Assembly (NCBI GenBank): GCA_964463695.1
Contig: CAYXCZ010000018.1
Location: forward strand, 1 to 64,000
DNA: 64,000 nt
From: JALNZU01 sp964463695
Lineage (GTDB): Bacteria; Bacteroidota; Bacteroidia; Bacteroidales; F082
Direction of reading: 5' to 3'
The notes beneath the pieces were generated by a model. That model was not told the DNA's origin and ran no database searches. It was given only the letters and a program-made list of their open reading frames with translations. This document shows positions 1 through 7,178 of the stretch, one piece after another; position 1 is the first letter of the stretch, and each line of letters opens with the position of its first letter. A program made the position numbers and the translations under genes.

Positions 1-19
1 ACCACTGAGCTACATCGGC
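1..19 (-). tRNA. tRNA (5' end only, probably tRNA-Thr)
   Basis: The minus strand reads as a tRNA 5' acceptor strand and D-stem (GCCGATG TA GCTCAG) and then leaves the left edge, so the anticodon is not visible. The three tRNAs upstream are Thr(TGT), Tyr and Gly; in E. coli the same series is completed by a second tRNA-Thr before tufB, so Thr(GGT) is the likely identity. That identity is inference. Confidence 0.75.
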
Positions 20-24
20 TTTTG

Positions 25-97
25 AGCGGGAAACCGGGCTCGAACCGGCCACCTACAGCTTGGAAGGCTGTCGCTCTACCAAATGAGCTATTCCCGC
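25..97 (-). tRNA. tRNA-Gly (TCC)
   Basis: The minus strand folds as a complete 73-nt tRNA: acceptor GCGGGAA pairs with TTCCCGC, discriminator T, GGTTCGAGCC T-arm, and an anticodon loop CTTCCAA giving anticodon TCC. No CCA is encoded. It lies 10 nt downstream of tRNA-Tyr and 5 nt upstream of the next tRNA, so the set is surely one transcript. Confidence 0.96.
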
Positions 98-107
98 TTT
101 AAATTTG

Positions 108-189
108 TGGGGGAGGAAGGATTCGAACCTCCGAAGGCTGCGCCAACAGATTTACAGTCTGCCCCATTTGACCGCTCTGGTACTCCCCC
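108..189 (-). tRNA. tRNA-Tyr (GTA)
   Basis: Complete 82-nt tRNA with acceptor GGGGGAG/CTCCCCC, discriminator A, anticodon GTA in the loop CTGTAAA, and the long variable arm expected of bacterial tRNA-Tyr. Part of the Thr-Tyr-Gly-Thr cluster on the minus strand. Confidence 0.96.
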
Positions 190-211
190 TAAATTCAAAA
201 TGTCTTACTTG

Positions 212-285
212 AGCCGGTAGAGGGATTCGAACCCCCGACCAGCTGATTACAAATCAGCTGCTCTGGCCAACTGAGCTACACCGGC
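212..285 (-). tRNA. tRNA-Thr (TGT)
   Basis: Complete 74-nt tRNA: acceptor GCCGGTG/TACCGGC (with a terminal G-T pair), discriminator T, anticodon TGT in loop TTTGTAA, and T-arm GGTTCGAATCC. It is the first tRNA of the cluster, lying just downstream of the hpf terminator. Confidence 0.96.
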
Positions 286-310
286 TTTTGTTTAAGAACG
301 TTTGCCTGAC

Positions 311-344
311 ATAAAAAATGCAGACCCCTTTAAAAAGGTCTGCA
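311..344 (-). terminator. intrinsic terminator of hpf
   Basis: On the minus strand an 8-bp stem TGCAGACC/GGTCTGCA (319-326 with 337-344) is followed by TTTTTTAT. It separates hpf from the tRNA cluster, so the tRNAs either have their own promoter or depend on read-through. Confidence 0.8.
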
Positions 345-439
345 AAAATAGATACTTTAATTTAATTGGCAAAGATTTTTATTAAAAAAAAGATAAAAAT
401 CTTTCACTGCTATCTTAACTAATTGATTAATAATAAGAA

Positions 440-736
440 CTACTTGTTTTGTTTAGCTTTATACTTCTCAATTTGCTTCTTTAAAGCGTCAATTACCTCG
501 TCAGTGGCTTCTTCAAATGTCTTGCTTTGCTTCGAGGCAAAAAGGTCGCTGCCTTTAATTAGTAACTTAATCTCAGTAATCTTGTTCTCTGGATTATCGG
601 TATTCTCTAATTTAAGCATTACTTCTGCTCCGATAATTTCACTGAAAAGTTTTGCCAGTTTTTCAATTTTGCCAGAAATAAAGGTTTCTAACTTTTGATC
701 GGCTTTAAAATGAACCGATGTAATGTTTACTGTCAT
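440..736 (-). CDS. hpf: ribosome hibernation promoting factor (short HPF)
   Basis: A 98-residue protein of the ribosome-associated HPF/RaiA family. It binds the decoding region of the 30S subunit and silences or dimerises ribosomes in stationary phase. The short beta-alpha-beta-beta-beta-alpha fold is evident (start MTVNITSVHFKAD, then a helix IEKLAKLF, final helix DALKKQIEKY); no long-HPF C-terminal dimerisation domain is present. Its start carries an unusually good Shine-Dalgarno, AAAAGGAGG at 742-750, 5 nt before the ATG. It lies downstream of xerC and rpsU on the same strand and ends in an intrinsic terminator. Confidence 0.93.
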   Translation of the reverse strand: MTVNITSVHFKADQKLETFISGKIEKLAKLFSEIIGAEVMLKLENTDNPENKITEIKLLIKGSDLFASKQSKTFEEATDEVIDALKKQIEKYKAKQNK

Positions 737-741
737 AATAA

Positions 742-750
742 CCTCCTTTT
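742..750 (-). promoter_or_regulatory. strong Shine-Dalgarno of hpf
   Basis: The minus strand reads AAAAGGAGG, then TTATT, then the hpf ATG, which is near-perfect complementarity to the CCTCC anti-SD at ordinary spacing. Almost all other starts in the window lack such a sequence, as is normal for Bacteroidota. Confidence 0.85.
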
Positions 751-768
751 AAATTTATTGATTGTGGT

Positions 769-1644
769 TTAGCCCTTTGGATGGGCTTGTTGATGAATTT
801 TTTTTAATTGATCTATTGTATTGTGTGTATATACTTGTGTGGCTGCTAAACTTGTATGCCCTAATAATTCTTTTACAGCAATCAAACTTGCTCCATTATT
901 TAAAAGATGTGTTGCAAAGGTGTGTCGTAAAACATGCGGACTTGTTTTTGTAAGCGTTGTCACTTTCTTTAATTCTGAGCTTACTACTTTGTATATCCAA
1001 GATGAACTTGGTCTTTTACCTTTCTGATTTATAATTAGAAAATCATTCTCCGGATTCATTTGTGCTCTTTGTTTTAAATAGTGGGTCAACAACTGATTGA
1101 ACCCATTATGAAACGGAATTAGGCGCTGTTTGTTTCGTTTACCATGCACTTTAATGACTGAATTAGAAAAGTCAATGGCATTTAGTTGTAATTCCATTAA
1201 TTCAGACAAACGCATACCGCTCTGGTAAAACGATTCAATAATAACTCTTCTTACCAGTGTATCATATTGCTCGCCAGCAACTTCCTGACCATAATTATTC
1301 ATATCTGACTGTGGGACGAAAGTTGCAACTCTTTTTTTTGTTTTCAGGGCTTTCTGTAAAGTTACAGGGTGATTAACGATTACTTCGTTTTTTATAAGAA
1401 AATCGTAGAAGGCTCTGATTGAGGACAATTTTCGGTTTATACTGCTGTTATCCAGCTGTTTTTGTTTTAGCAAAACAACCCAACTTCTGATTGATTTTTC
1501 TGTCACTTGTTTCAAGTCAATCATATCATATGTTTGACTTAGAAACGTTTGAAATTGCATTAAATCAGTTTGATACGCTTTGGCAGTATGTCTGGAATAA
1601 CGCTTTTCAGAAAGTATATAATTGATAAAATCTTCGATTGTCAT
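769..1644 (-). CDS. xerC: XerC/D-type tyrosine recombinase
   Basis: A 291-residue site-specific recombinase, the right length for chromosome-dimer-resolving Xer proteins. The N-terminal SAM-like core-binding domain (FINYILSEKRYSRHTAKAY) spans about residues 1-85 and the catalytic domain about 110-285. Catalytic residues are visible: Arg in SGMRLSEL, Lys in VHGKRNKQ, HVLRH, the His of LLGHTSL, and Tyr in TQVYTH. The position between rpsU and hpf is a housekeeping one in Bacteroidota, so this is more likely the cellular Xer protein than a mobile integrase. Whether it is the C or D partner cannot be told from sequence alone. Confidence 0.92.
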   Translation of the reverse strand: MTIEDFINYILSEKRYSRHTAKAYQTDLMQFQTFLSQTYDMIDLKQVTEKSIRSWVVLLKQKQLDNSSINRKLSSIRAFYDFLIKNEVIVNHPVTLQKALKTKKRVATFVPQSDMNNYGQEVAGEQYDTLVRRVIIESFYQSGMRLSELMELQLNAIDFSNSVIKVHGKRNKQRLIPFHNGFNQLLTHYLKQRAQMNPENDFLIINQKGKRPSSSWIYKVVSSELKKVTTLTKTSPHVLRHTFATHLLNNGASLIAVKELLGHTSLAATQVYTHNTIDQLKKIHQQAHPKG

Positions 1645-1652
1645 ATGTAAAT

Positions 1653-1708
1653 AAAAAAAACTTTGATGTAAATTTACGATAAAATCGTTCTACATCAAAG
1701 TTTTTTTT
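1653..1708. terminator. bidirectional terminator between rpsU and xerC
   Basis: An 18-bp perfect inverted repeat, 1653-1670 with 1691-1708 (core ACTTTGATGTA/TACATCAAAGT), has A8 on one side and T8 on the other, so it can act for either strand. It ends the rpsU message; the xerC start lies only 9 nt beyond it. Confidence 0.85.
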
Positions 1709-1735
1709 CAGAAAAAGATTCTTGTAAATGAGTCT

Positions 1736-1930
1736 TTAGTTTTCAGCCTCCTGACGTAGCTGTTGAACGTAAATCGCCTTAAGTCTTTGTTCTCTGTTAA
1801 TTACAGATGGCTTGGTGAATTTTTGACGAATACGGAGCTCTTTAATAACACCGGTTTTTTCAAATTTTCTTTTGTACTTTTTTAACGCGCGGTCAATGCT
1901 CTCGCCTTCTTTTACAGGAATGATAATCAT
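1736..1930 (-). CDS. rpsU: 30S ribosomal protein bS21
   Basis: A 64-residue basic protein with the bS21 pattern: MIIIPVKEGESIDRALKKYK at the N-terminus followed by an Arg/Lys-rich helix and REQRLKA. bS21 sits near the mRNA exit site beside the 16S rRNA 3' end; in Bacteroidota it takes part in hiding the anti-SD. The region upstream of its ATG has only a weak purine tract (AAAGAAAGAGAG), unlike hpf two genes downstream. It has its own promoter (1990-2019) and a strong terminator. Confidence 0.96.
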   Translation of the reverse strand: MIIIPVKEGESIDRALKKYKRKFEKTGVIKELRIRQKFTKPSVINREQRLKAIYVQQLRQEAEN

Positions 1931-1989
1931 GTTAAATACACTCTCTTTCTTTAGATGATTAATAATGAAGTTAATTAACTTTAGGGCGG

Positions 1990-2019
1990 CAAAGATATAA
2001 AATCTTCATGAATAAACAA
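1990..2019 (-). promoter_or_regulatory. Bacteroidota-type promoter of rpsU
   Basis: On the minus strand TTG (2017-2019), 19 nt, then TATCTTTG (1990-1997). This matches the phylum's -33 TTG / -7 TAnnTTTG promoter and lies about 60 nt upstream of the rpsU start. Confidence 0.7.
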
Positions 2020-2066
2020 TTACGCCCTTTTTCTTTTTTTTTCTTTATGTTGCACGAGACTCATTG

Positions 2067-4286
2067 CTATTTAACCGGACTATCAAGCAGGTGGTTTTCG
2101 AGAAAAGCATCCATCTTTTCATATAAATGAAGGCGTGTATTTCCACCATAGATTCCGTGATTTCTGTTGGGATAGATCATCAGCTCGAACTGTTTGTTTG
2201 CTTTAACAAGTGCATTAATCATTTCCATTGAATTTTGATAATGCACATTATCGTCACCACTTCCATGTACTAAAAGATAGTTTCCAACAAGCTTATCTAC
2301 ATGATTAATAGGTGAATTGAGATCATATCCATCGGCATTTTCACTTGGCAATTGCATGTATCTTTCGGTGTAAATATTGTCGTAATATCTCCAATTGGTT
2401 ACAGGAGCTACCGCAATTGCAGCTTTGAACTGTTCTGCACCCTTTGTTATTGCAAGGCTTGACATATAACCTCCATAACTCCAGCCAAAAACACCGATTC
2501 TTGATGAGTCGACATAAGATAAACGTGACAAATATTTTGCGGTGGTAATTAAGTCTTCTGTTTCGTATTTGCCAAGTTCTTTATATGTCATTTTTTTGAA
2601 GACCGAGCCTCTGGCACCTGTACCTCTGTTGTCAACTGATATTACGATAATTCCTTTTTGAGCTAAATGTTGAAACCACAAATGATTCGCGCCTCCCCAT
2701 GAGTTATTTACAGTTTGAGATCCCGGCCCTCCATATATATATATGAGTACAGGATATTTTTTTGCAGGATCAAAATTGGGCGGTAGTAATTTCCATGCAT
2801 TGAGGGCAACGGGTTGACCATCAGGTAAGACAATAGCTGAATCTGACAGTGAAAAGAACTCAAACAATGGGGCTTCGTAAGCTAACATTTTGTCTTTTAA
2901 TGCTTTATTGTCCTTTAGATTTCTAAGGGTTTTACCTTCCTTATTGTGAACTGTGATATAATTAGGTGTATTTATGGTTGAATTTGTATTAATAAAGTAT
3001 GAATAATCTGTACTAAACAATACGTTGTTATGACCTGAAGTTTCAACTAATGGAGTGATTTTTCCTTTTATATCCACAAAATATATATTTCGTTCAAGAG
3101 GAGAAACAGTTGCACTTTGATAATAGACTGATTTATCTTTTGGGCTATATCCGTAAATTTTTGTCACATCCCAATTCCCACTTGTTAGTTGAGCAATCTT
3201 TTTTCCAGCTAAATCGTAATGATAAATGTGATTGTATCCATCTTGTTCACTTGAAATAAGAAATGATTTACCATCAGGTAGAAAGTAAAGATCATCTGTA
3301 ATATCAACATAATAAGGGCTTTTTTCCTCATACAAAAGCTTTGTCTCGCCGTTTTCAACGTTAGCTAAAAGAATTTCAAAATGATTCTGATGTCGGTTTA
3401 ATCTTTGAATAGATAGTAGGTTAGAAGTTCGAGTCCACTGAATACGGGGTATGTAAATATCAGTTTCATTTCCAATATCCATCTTCGTTTGTGATTGCGT
3501 ATCAAGATTATAAACAATGACGTTTACAATGGAGTTGTTTTCGCCAGCTTTTGGATATTTGAAGGAATAATTCTCGGGGTATAAATCTTCGAAAATGGTC
3601 ATTTGAAACTCTTTTACTTTTGACTCATCAAACCGGATGAAAGCAAGTTTTTTGCTGTCAGGCGACCAGAAAAAGGCCTGTGTGAAGCTAAATTCTTCTT
3701 CATAAACCCAATCTGTTGTTCCATTAATAATTTCATTCCATTTACCATCAGTGGTTATCTGAATCTCTTTTTCAAGATCTAAATCTTTGATATATAAATT
3801 GTTATCTCGTGCAAACGCGATTTTTTTACCATCAGGTGAAAATGTCGCCAGTTGCTGCTTCCCATTTGTTGACAGGGACTTGAGCTTTCGGGAACTTAAA
3901 TCAAAAATATAATAAAATGATTTGGAAGAATGCCTGTAGATAGCTTCGTTTTCAGTTGGAATGAGCATTTTTTGTTCATCATCACTCAAGGTATAGCTGT
4001 AAATTTGGATAGGTTTTGTTTCTCCATCTGGCAATAGTTCATCGAAGCTAACTATGCTTTTGATTCGTTCACCTGAAGAAAAATTATACATATTTAGCGC
4101 ATCCTCATCAAGGATAGCATACGATTTGCCATCGGAAAGTGGGTTCATGCCATACACATTTTCCGAACTAAAGGTTCTGCTGGCCCAAATATCTTTGAGT
4201 GTAATGGTTTTGTTTTGTGATAAAAGCGCATGTGATGAAATCATCACAGCTAACATAATCAGTAATTTAGATGAATTTTTTCCCAT
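2067..4286 (-). CDS. dipeptidyl peptidase IV-type S9 peptidase
   Basis: A 739-residue exported serine peptidase that removes X-Pro or X-Ala dipeptides from peptide N-termini. A signal peptide covers about residues 1-23. The N-terminal beta-propeller (about 40-480) carries the DPP IV substrate-anchoring double-Glu motif WVYEEEF. The C-terminal alpha/beta-hydrolase has the triad: Ser in GWSYGG (about 603), Asp in GDDNVH (about 679) and His in NRNHG (about 710). Length and motifs match the family well. It stands alone, divergent from the tRNA-Val gene. It likely supports amino-acid or peptide feeding in the periplasm. Confidence 0.93.
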   Translation of the reverse strand: MGKNSSKLLIMLAVMISSHALLSQNKTITLKDIWASRTFSSENVYGMNPLSDGKSYAILDEDALNMYNFSSGERIKSIVSFDELLPDGETKPIQIYSYTLSDDEQKMLIPTENEAIYRHSSKSFYYIFDLSSRKLKSLSTNGKQQLATFSPDGKKIAFARDNNLYIKDLDLEKEIQITTDGKWNEIINGTTDWVYEEEFSFTQAFFWSPDSKKLAFIRFDESKVKEFQMTIFEDLYPENYSFKYPKAGENNSIVNVIVYNLDTQSQTKMDIGNETDIYIPRIQWTRTSNLLSIQRLNRHQNHFEILLANVENGETKLLYEEKSPYYVDITDDLYFLPDGKSFLISSEQDGYNHIYHYDLAGKKIAQLTSGNWDVTKIYGYSPKDKSVYYQSATVSPLERNIYFVDIKGKITPLVETSGHNNVLFSTDYSYFINTNSTINTPNYITVHNKEGKTLRNLKDNKALKDKMLAYEAPLFEFFSLSDSAIVLPDGQPVALNAWKLLPPNFDPAKKYPVLIYIYGGPGSQTVNNSWGGANHLWFQHLAQKGIIVISVDNRGTGARGSVFKKMTYKELGKYETEDLITTAKYLSRLSYVDSSRIGVFGWSYGGYMSSLAITKGAEQFKAAIAVAPVTNWRYYDNIYTERYMQLPSENADGYDLNSPINHVDKLVGNYLLVHGSGDDNVHYQNSMEMINALVKANKQFELMIYPNRNHGIYGGNTRLHLYEKMDAFLENHLLDSPVK

Positions 4287-4343
4287 TTTTCTTCTGTATA
4301 TTGAATTTTAGATTTTCAAAATTAATTAATTATTTCGCATGGG

Positions 4344-4374
4344 TTGCACAGAACGTGTATGTTTCTTATTTTTG
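4344..4374 (+). promoter_or_regulatory. promoter of tRNA-Val
   Basis: TTG at 4344-4346, 20 nt, then TATTTTTG at 4367-4374, the Bacteroidota -33/-7 pattern, with the tRNA 5' end 36 nt further on. Confidence 0.65.
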
Positions 4375-4409
4375 CAAGGTCAATCGGTTTCGTTTTGATT
4401 GATAATTAA

Positions 4410-4484
4410 GGGCGTTTAACTCAGTTGGTTTAGAGTGTCACCTTGACAGGGTGGAAGTCACTGGTTCGAGTCCAGTAACGCCCA
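4410..4484 (+). tRNA. tRNA-Val (GAC)
   Basis: A complete 75-nt cloverleaf: acceptor GGGCGTT/AACGCCC, discriminator A, anticodon stem TCACC/GGTGG around loop TTGACAG giving GAC, and T-arm GGTTCGAGTCC. CCA is not encoded. It is transcribed alone between its promoter and an intrinsic terminator. Confidence 0.95.
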
Positions 4485-4490
4485 CAAGAA

Positions 4491-4516
4491 AAGACAGGTT
4501 CTCCTGTCTTTTTTTT
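4491..4516 (+). terminator. terminator of tRNA-Val
   Basis: Stem AAGACAGG/CCTGTCTT (4491-4498 with 4503-4510) and a TTCT loop region, followed by T6. It directly follows the tRNA and abuts the 3' end of the converging gene at 4515. Confidence 0.85.
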
Positions 4517-5228
4517 ATTTTCTAACCATTGGATAGCTTTTGGGGTGGTAAATTTTGTAAGAAACACCAATTGTGGTTAAGTTGTAAAAGTCATAAGGTG
4601 AGCGGTTATCACTCTCAAACGAGTCTAACTTATCCGAATCCATCCATCTGTTTGCTGATTCAATTCGAAAGGACCAGTTTTCATTAACTTTGTAACTCAC
4701 ACCAACACCTCCCAAGGCAATTCCTTCAATAACCAAACCCCACAAGCCACTACCCTCACCATAGCCTCTGGAGGCCACAACTGAGTCGTCAGAAATGTGT
4801 TTCAGGTCAGAACTGTAATAGCTCAGTCCGATTCCAAAAATAAAATAGGGAGCCCATTTTTGATCAGAGCGGTAAGGAATAAAAAGGAGCATGGGATTCA
4901 GATTTAAGCTTAAGTTGCCTTCCACCAGCGTAGCATCAAAATATAAATCTGCTGTAGGTTTAGCTCCTGCAATGGTTGCGTAGGCAAGTTGACCACCAAC
5001 TCGCAGAAATTGAAAAATGTCCCAGCTCATTGTTCCCTGAAACGATGTCCTCATTTCATTGACGGGATTTCTTGAAGGAAATACCGTATTTTTCTTTATA
5101 TCTGCAAATGAAATAGTTGGACCTGTGCTTAGCGTAATAATAAGGCCTGGATTGAAGAGATACATCCGATGAACAATACTCTGAGCTTTTATTTGGTTTA
5201 TCAATAAAAGCAACATCATAACAAGCAT
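4515..5228 (-). CDS. putative outer-membrane beta-barrel protein
   Basis: A 237-residue protein when started at the Met that opens a signal peptide (MLVMMLLLLINQIKAQ); an upstream in-frame extension to 5321 adds a second hydrophobic stretch and is less likely. The body alternates aromatic and polar residues in short strands (VGGQLAYATI, PYFIFGIGLSYY, GGVGVSYKV, TIGVSYKIY) and ends near the C-terminus in such a strand, as in small outer-membrane barrels of the OmpA/PorT-like kind. I do not recognise the specific family and no substrate can be inferred. It is followed upstream on the same strand by the thioredoxin-fold gene. Confidence 0.6.
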   Translation of the reverse strand: MLVMMLLLLINQIKAQSIVHRMYLFNPGLIITLSTGPTISFADIKKNTVFPSRNPVNEMRTSFQGTMSWDIFQFLRVGGQLAYATIAGAKPTADLYFDATLVEGNLSLNLNPMLLFIPYRSDQKWAPYFIFGIGLSYYSSDLKHISDDSVVASRGYGEGSGLWGLVIEGIALGGVGVSYKVNENWSFRIESANRWMDSDKLDSFESDNRSPYDFYNLTTIGVSYKIYHPKSYPMVRK

Positions 5229-5348
5229 TACTTTGCTCGTTATTTTTGATAAAACGAAATAAATAAACAACCTGATGCTCAAAATAATCTTATTATTATG
5301 TTGCAAAATGCAACAAATCACGAATTTAGTGAAACGTCTTTTCTGATT

Positions 5349-6752
5349 TTATCGTATCTGCTTTTGTTGAAAATTATCAATCAGTTTTTCTATTTGTTCA
5401 GCCCCAATTCGTTTTCCTATGATTGTTTTATTTTTATCGAGTAAGTAAATGACTGGCACACTGTAGATGTCGTACAAATCATGAAAATCGGAAGTCATGC
5501 TTTTGGTCCCATTGACATGTAACCAAGGGTATTTTTTTTCATTAATGTAATATTTCCATCCATCAAAATCATTCGTTGAGTTGACTGCAAAAACGCCTAA
5601 ATTAAATTTTTTTGTTTGGAAAAGGTTATAAAGAGTTTCCATTTCTTTCTTACAGTGTCCGCAGGTTTGGTCCCAAAATATCAAAACGGTATAATCAGCA
5701 GTAATTTCTCTGAAACTTCGAAAATTTCCGGTCGTATCAACAAGCCACATCTCAGGAGCTTTTAATCCAACTAAACTTAACCGCATTTTATTTGCTCTTT
5801 CCAGAAGTTTTTCTTCAATCGAAGGAGTAACGTTTTCAATTTTTTTTGTGACAAAATAGTTGTCAACTACATGGACAAACACTTTATCCAGTCCCATAAT
5901 TTTTGGTGTCTGGTATTCCGAAACAAATTGCCAAACCAGATAATCCATCATTTTCTGATTACCTTTAGTTAAATTCAACAAAAAATCAACTTCTTTGATT
6001 ACGGAATCTGCTTCGGGCACTACAAGTTGATCAAAATAGGATTTTAGTTTTATTGGAAGTAAAGGAGTTATCAGAAGACGGTCATCAGACAAGTCAAAAC
6101 CATCCCAAAAATGAGTTTTATAATAGTTATAGGCTAAATCCTGATTGTCTTTGATTTCATCAGGAATAACGTTTTCCTGCATAGCACTCAAAATGACAGC
6201 AAATATAATTCCAGGATTTTGATCAATTATCGTCGTGCGATAATCCAAAATCGACTTGTTAATGGAGTCAATCTGAATGCGATAGATACTTTTTTGTTCT
6301 TCTGTATTTTCGACACTTTCTATCATGCTGTTACGATGTTGAATAGCTGCATAGACTTCATTGACGAAAATGATATGATCGAAAAACAGCTGATTGTCTA
6401 GGCTGCCTTCAACAGTTATTTGCGGTTGTCCTTTTTCTGTTCCTGTTTTAATTTTAAACTGTTGTTCCTTCCCAACAAGAAATTCAATTAGTTTTTCCTT
6501 CTTTTTGTTAGCTAAAAGAAATATGCCTTCTTTTAGGCGTTCATCGCCTGAAAAAATAGCTGTTCCTACATTTGCTGTACTTGTATCAGTGATATAAAAT
6601 TTGTCGCCATAATAATTTGCTAAATAGAAAGTAGTATCTGTATTTCCTTCTAAAATAATTTCGATGGAGTAAGAATCCTGAGCATTTGAATTTAAAAAAG
6701 TCCCTGTATAAATTAAGGTGAGTAAAAAGAGTTTTAATAATTGAGATTTCAT
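5349..6752 (-). CDS. exported thioredoxin-like thiol-disulfide protein (TlpA/ResA type)
   Basis: A 467-residue protein with an N-terminal signal peptide ending at NSNAQ (about 24). The first part (25-120) looks like the DUF4369 ligand-binding domain common in Bacteroidota, the middle (about 125-320) like DUF5106, and the last 140 residues form an AhpC/TSA-Redoxin thioredoxin fold with the redox motif CGHC in FWDQTCGHCKKE, and a cis-Pro in YSVPVIY. Such proteins act as periplasmic thiol oxidoreductases. The domain names for the first two thirds are from memory of the usual architecture; the CxxC domain is clear. Confidence 0.8.
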   Translation of the reverse strand: MKSQLLKLFLLTLIYTGTFLNSNAQDSYSIEIILEGNTDTTFYLANYYGDKFYITDTSTANVGTAIFSGDERLKEGIFLLANKKKEKLIEFLVGKEQQFKIKTGTEKGQPQITVEGSLDNQLFFDHIIFVNEVYAAIQHRNSMIESVENTEEQKSIYRIQIDSINKSILDYRTTIIDQNPGIIFAVILSAMQENVIPDEIKDNQDLAYNYYKTHFWDGFDLSDDRLLITPLLPIKLKSYFDQLVVPEADSVIKEVDFLLNLTKGNQKMMDYLVWQFVSEYQTPKIMGLDKVFVHVVDNYFVTKKIENVTPSIEEKLLERANKMRLSLVGLKAPEMWLVDTTGNFRSFREITADYTVLIFWDQTCGHCKKEMETLYNLFQTKKFNLGVFAVNSTNDFDGWKYYINEKKYPWLHVNGTKSMTSDFHDLYDIYSVPVIYLLDKNKTIIGKRIGAEQIEKLIDNFQQKQIR

Positions 6753-6855
6753 TTGCAGGTAATAATTATTTCAGGATGCAAAATTAACAAATGTTGAATT
6801 GATTCGTGGAATCATTCATCAACAATGCATTGTTGATAAATGGCTTGACAAGGTG

Positions 6856-6884
6856 TTGCAACAGATGTTTTTGTAGTATCTTTG
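6856..6884 (+). promoter_or_regulatory. promoter of the cobalamin-riboswitch operon
   Basis: TTG at 6856-6858, 18 nt, then TATCTTTG at 6877-6884. The predicted transcript would begin right at the first riboswitch stem (6889), so promoter and leader fit together. Confidence 0.7.
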
Positions 6885-6888
6885 CGAC

Positions 6889-7065
6889 GATTTTGGTGTC
6901 CTTACGCGTATTTGTGTAGGACTTAAAAGGGAATCGGGTGTAAATCCCGGACAGTACCCGCTGCTGTAAGCTCCTTTAAAAACCGTCGGAAATCATTGCC
7001 ACTGTGTTAGTTGTATGACATGGGAAGGCTCCGGAGGGTGAGTAAGTCAGAAGACCTGCCAAATC
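6889..7065 (+). ncRNA. cobalamin riboswitch
   Basis: The leader contains the conserved core of the B12 aptamer: AAGGGAATCGGGTG, then GGACAGTACCCGCTGCTGTAA, a GCCACTG segment, GGGAAGGCTCCG, and the 3' B12 box AGTCAGAAGACCTGCC at 7045-7060. A closing P1 stem can be drawn between GATTTTGG (6889) and CCAAATC (7059-7065). It binds adenosyl- or related cobalamin and normally switches expression off when B12 is plentiful. Downstream, hairpins such as TTGTCGA/TCGACAA (7097-7124) may form the expression platform; no classic terminator is clear, so a translational or other mechanism is open. Confidence 0.95.
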
Positions 7066-7178
7066 ATTTTTTGAACAAAGCTTTCGGGATAAAAGCTTGT
7101 CGAACTGTCAAAAGATCTCGACAAATTTCCTGGAGTTTTGAGGTAAAATGAATTAATTTTTAACCTTAAAACCGTTTT

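Noticed and set aside
319..344. Inverted repeat as a regulatory hairpin for tRNAs
   Set aside because: A stem followed by T6 on the minus strand just after hpf is explained as an ordinary terminator.
769..1644. Tyrosine recombinase as sign of an integrated element
   Set aside because: Genes around it are housekeeping (rpsU, hpf, tRNAs), the length fits Xer proteins, and no attachment-site repeats flank it even though tRNAs are near.
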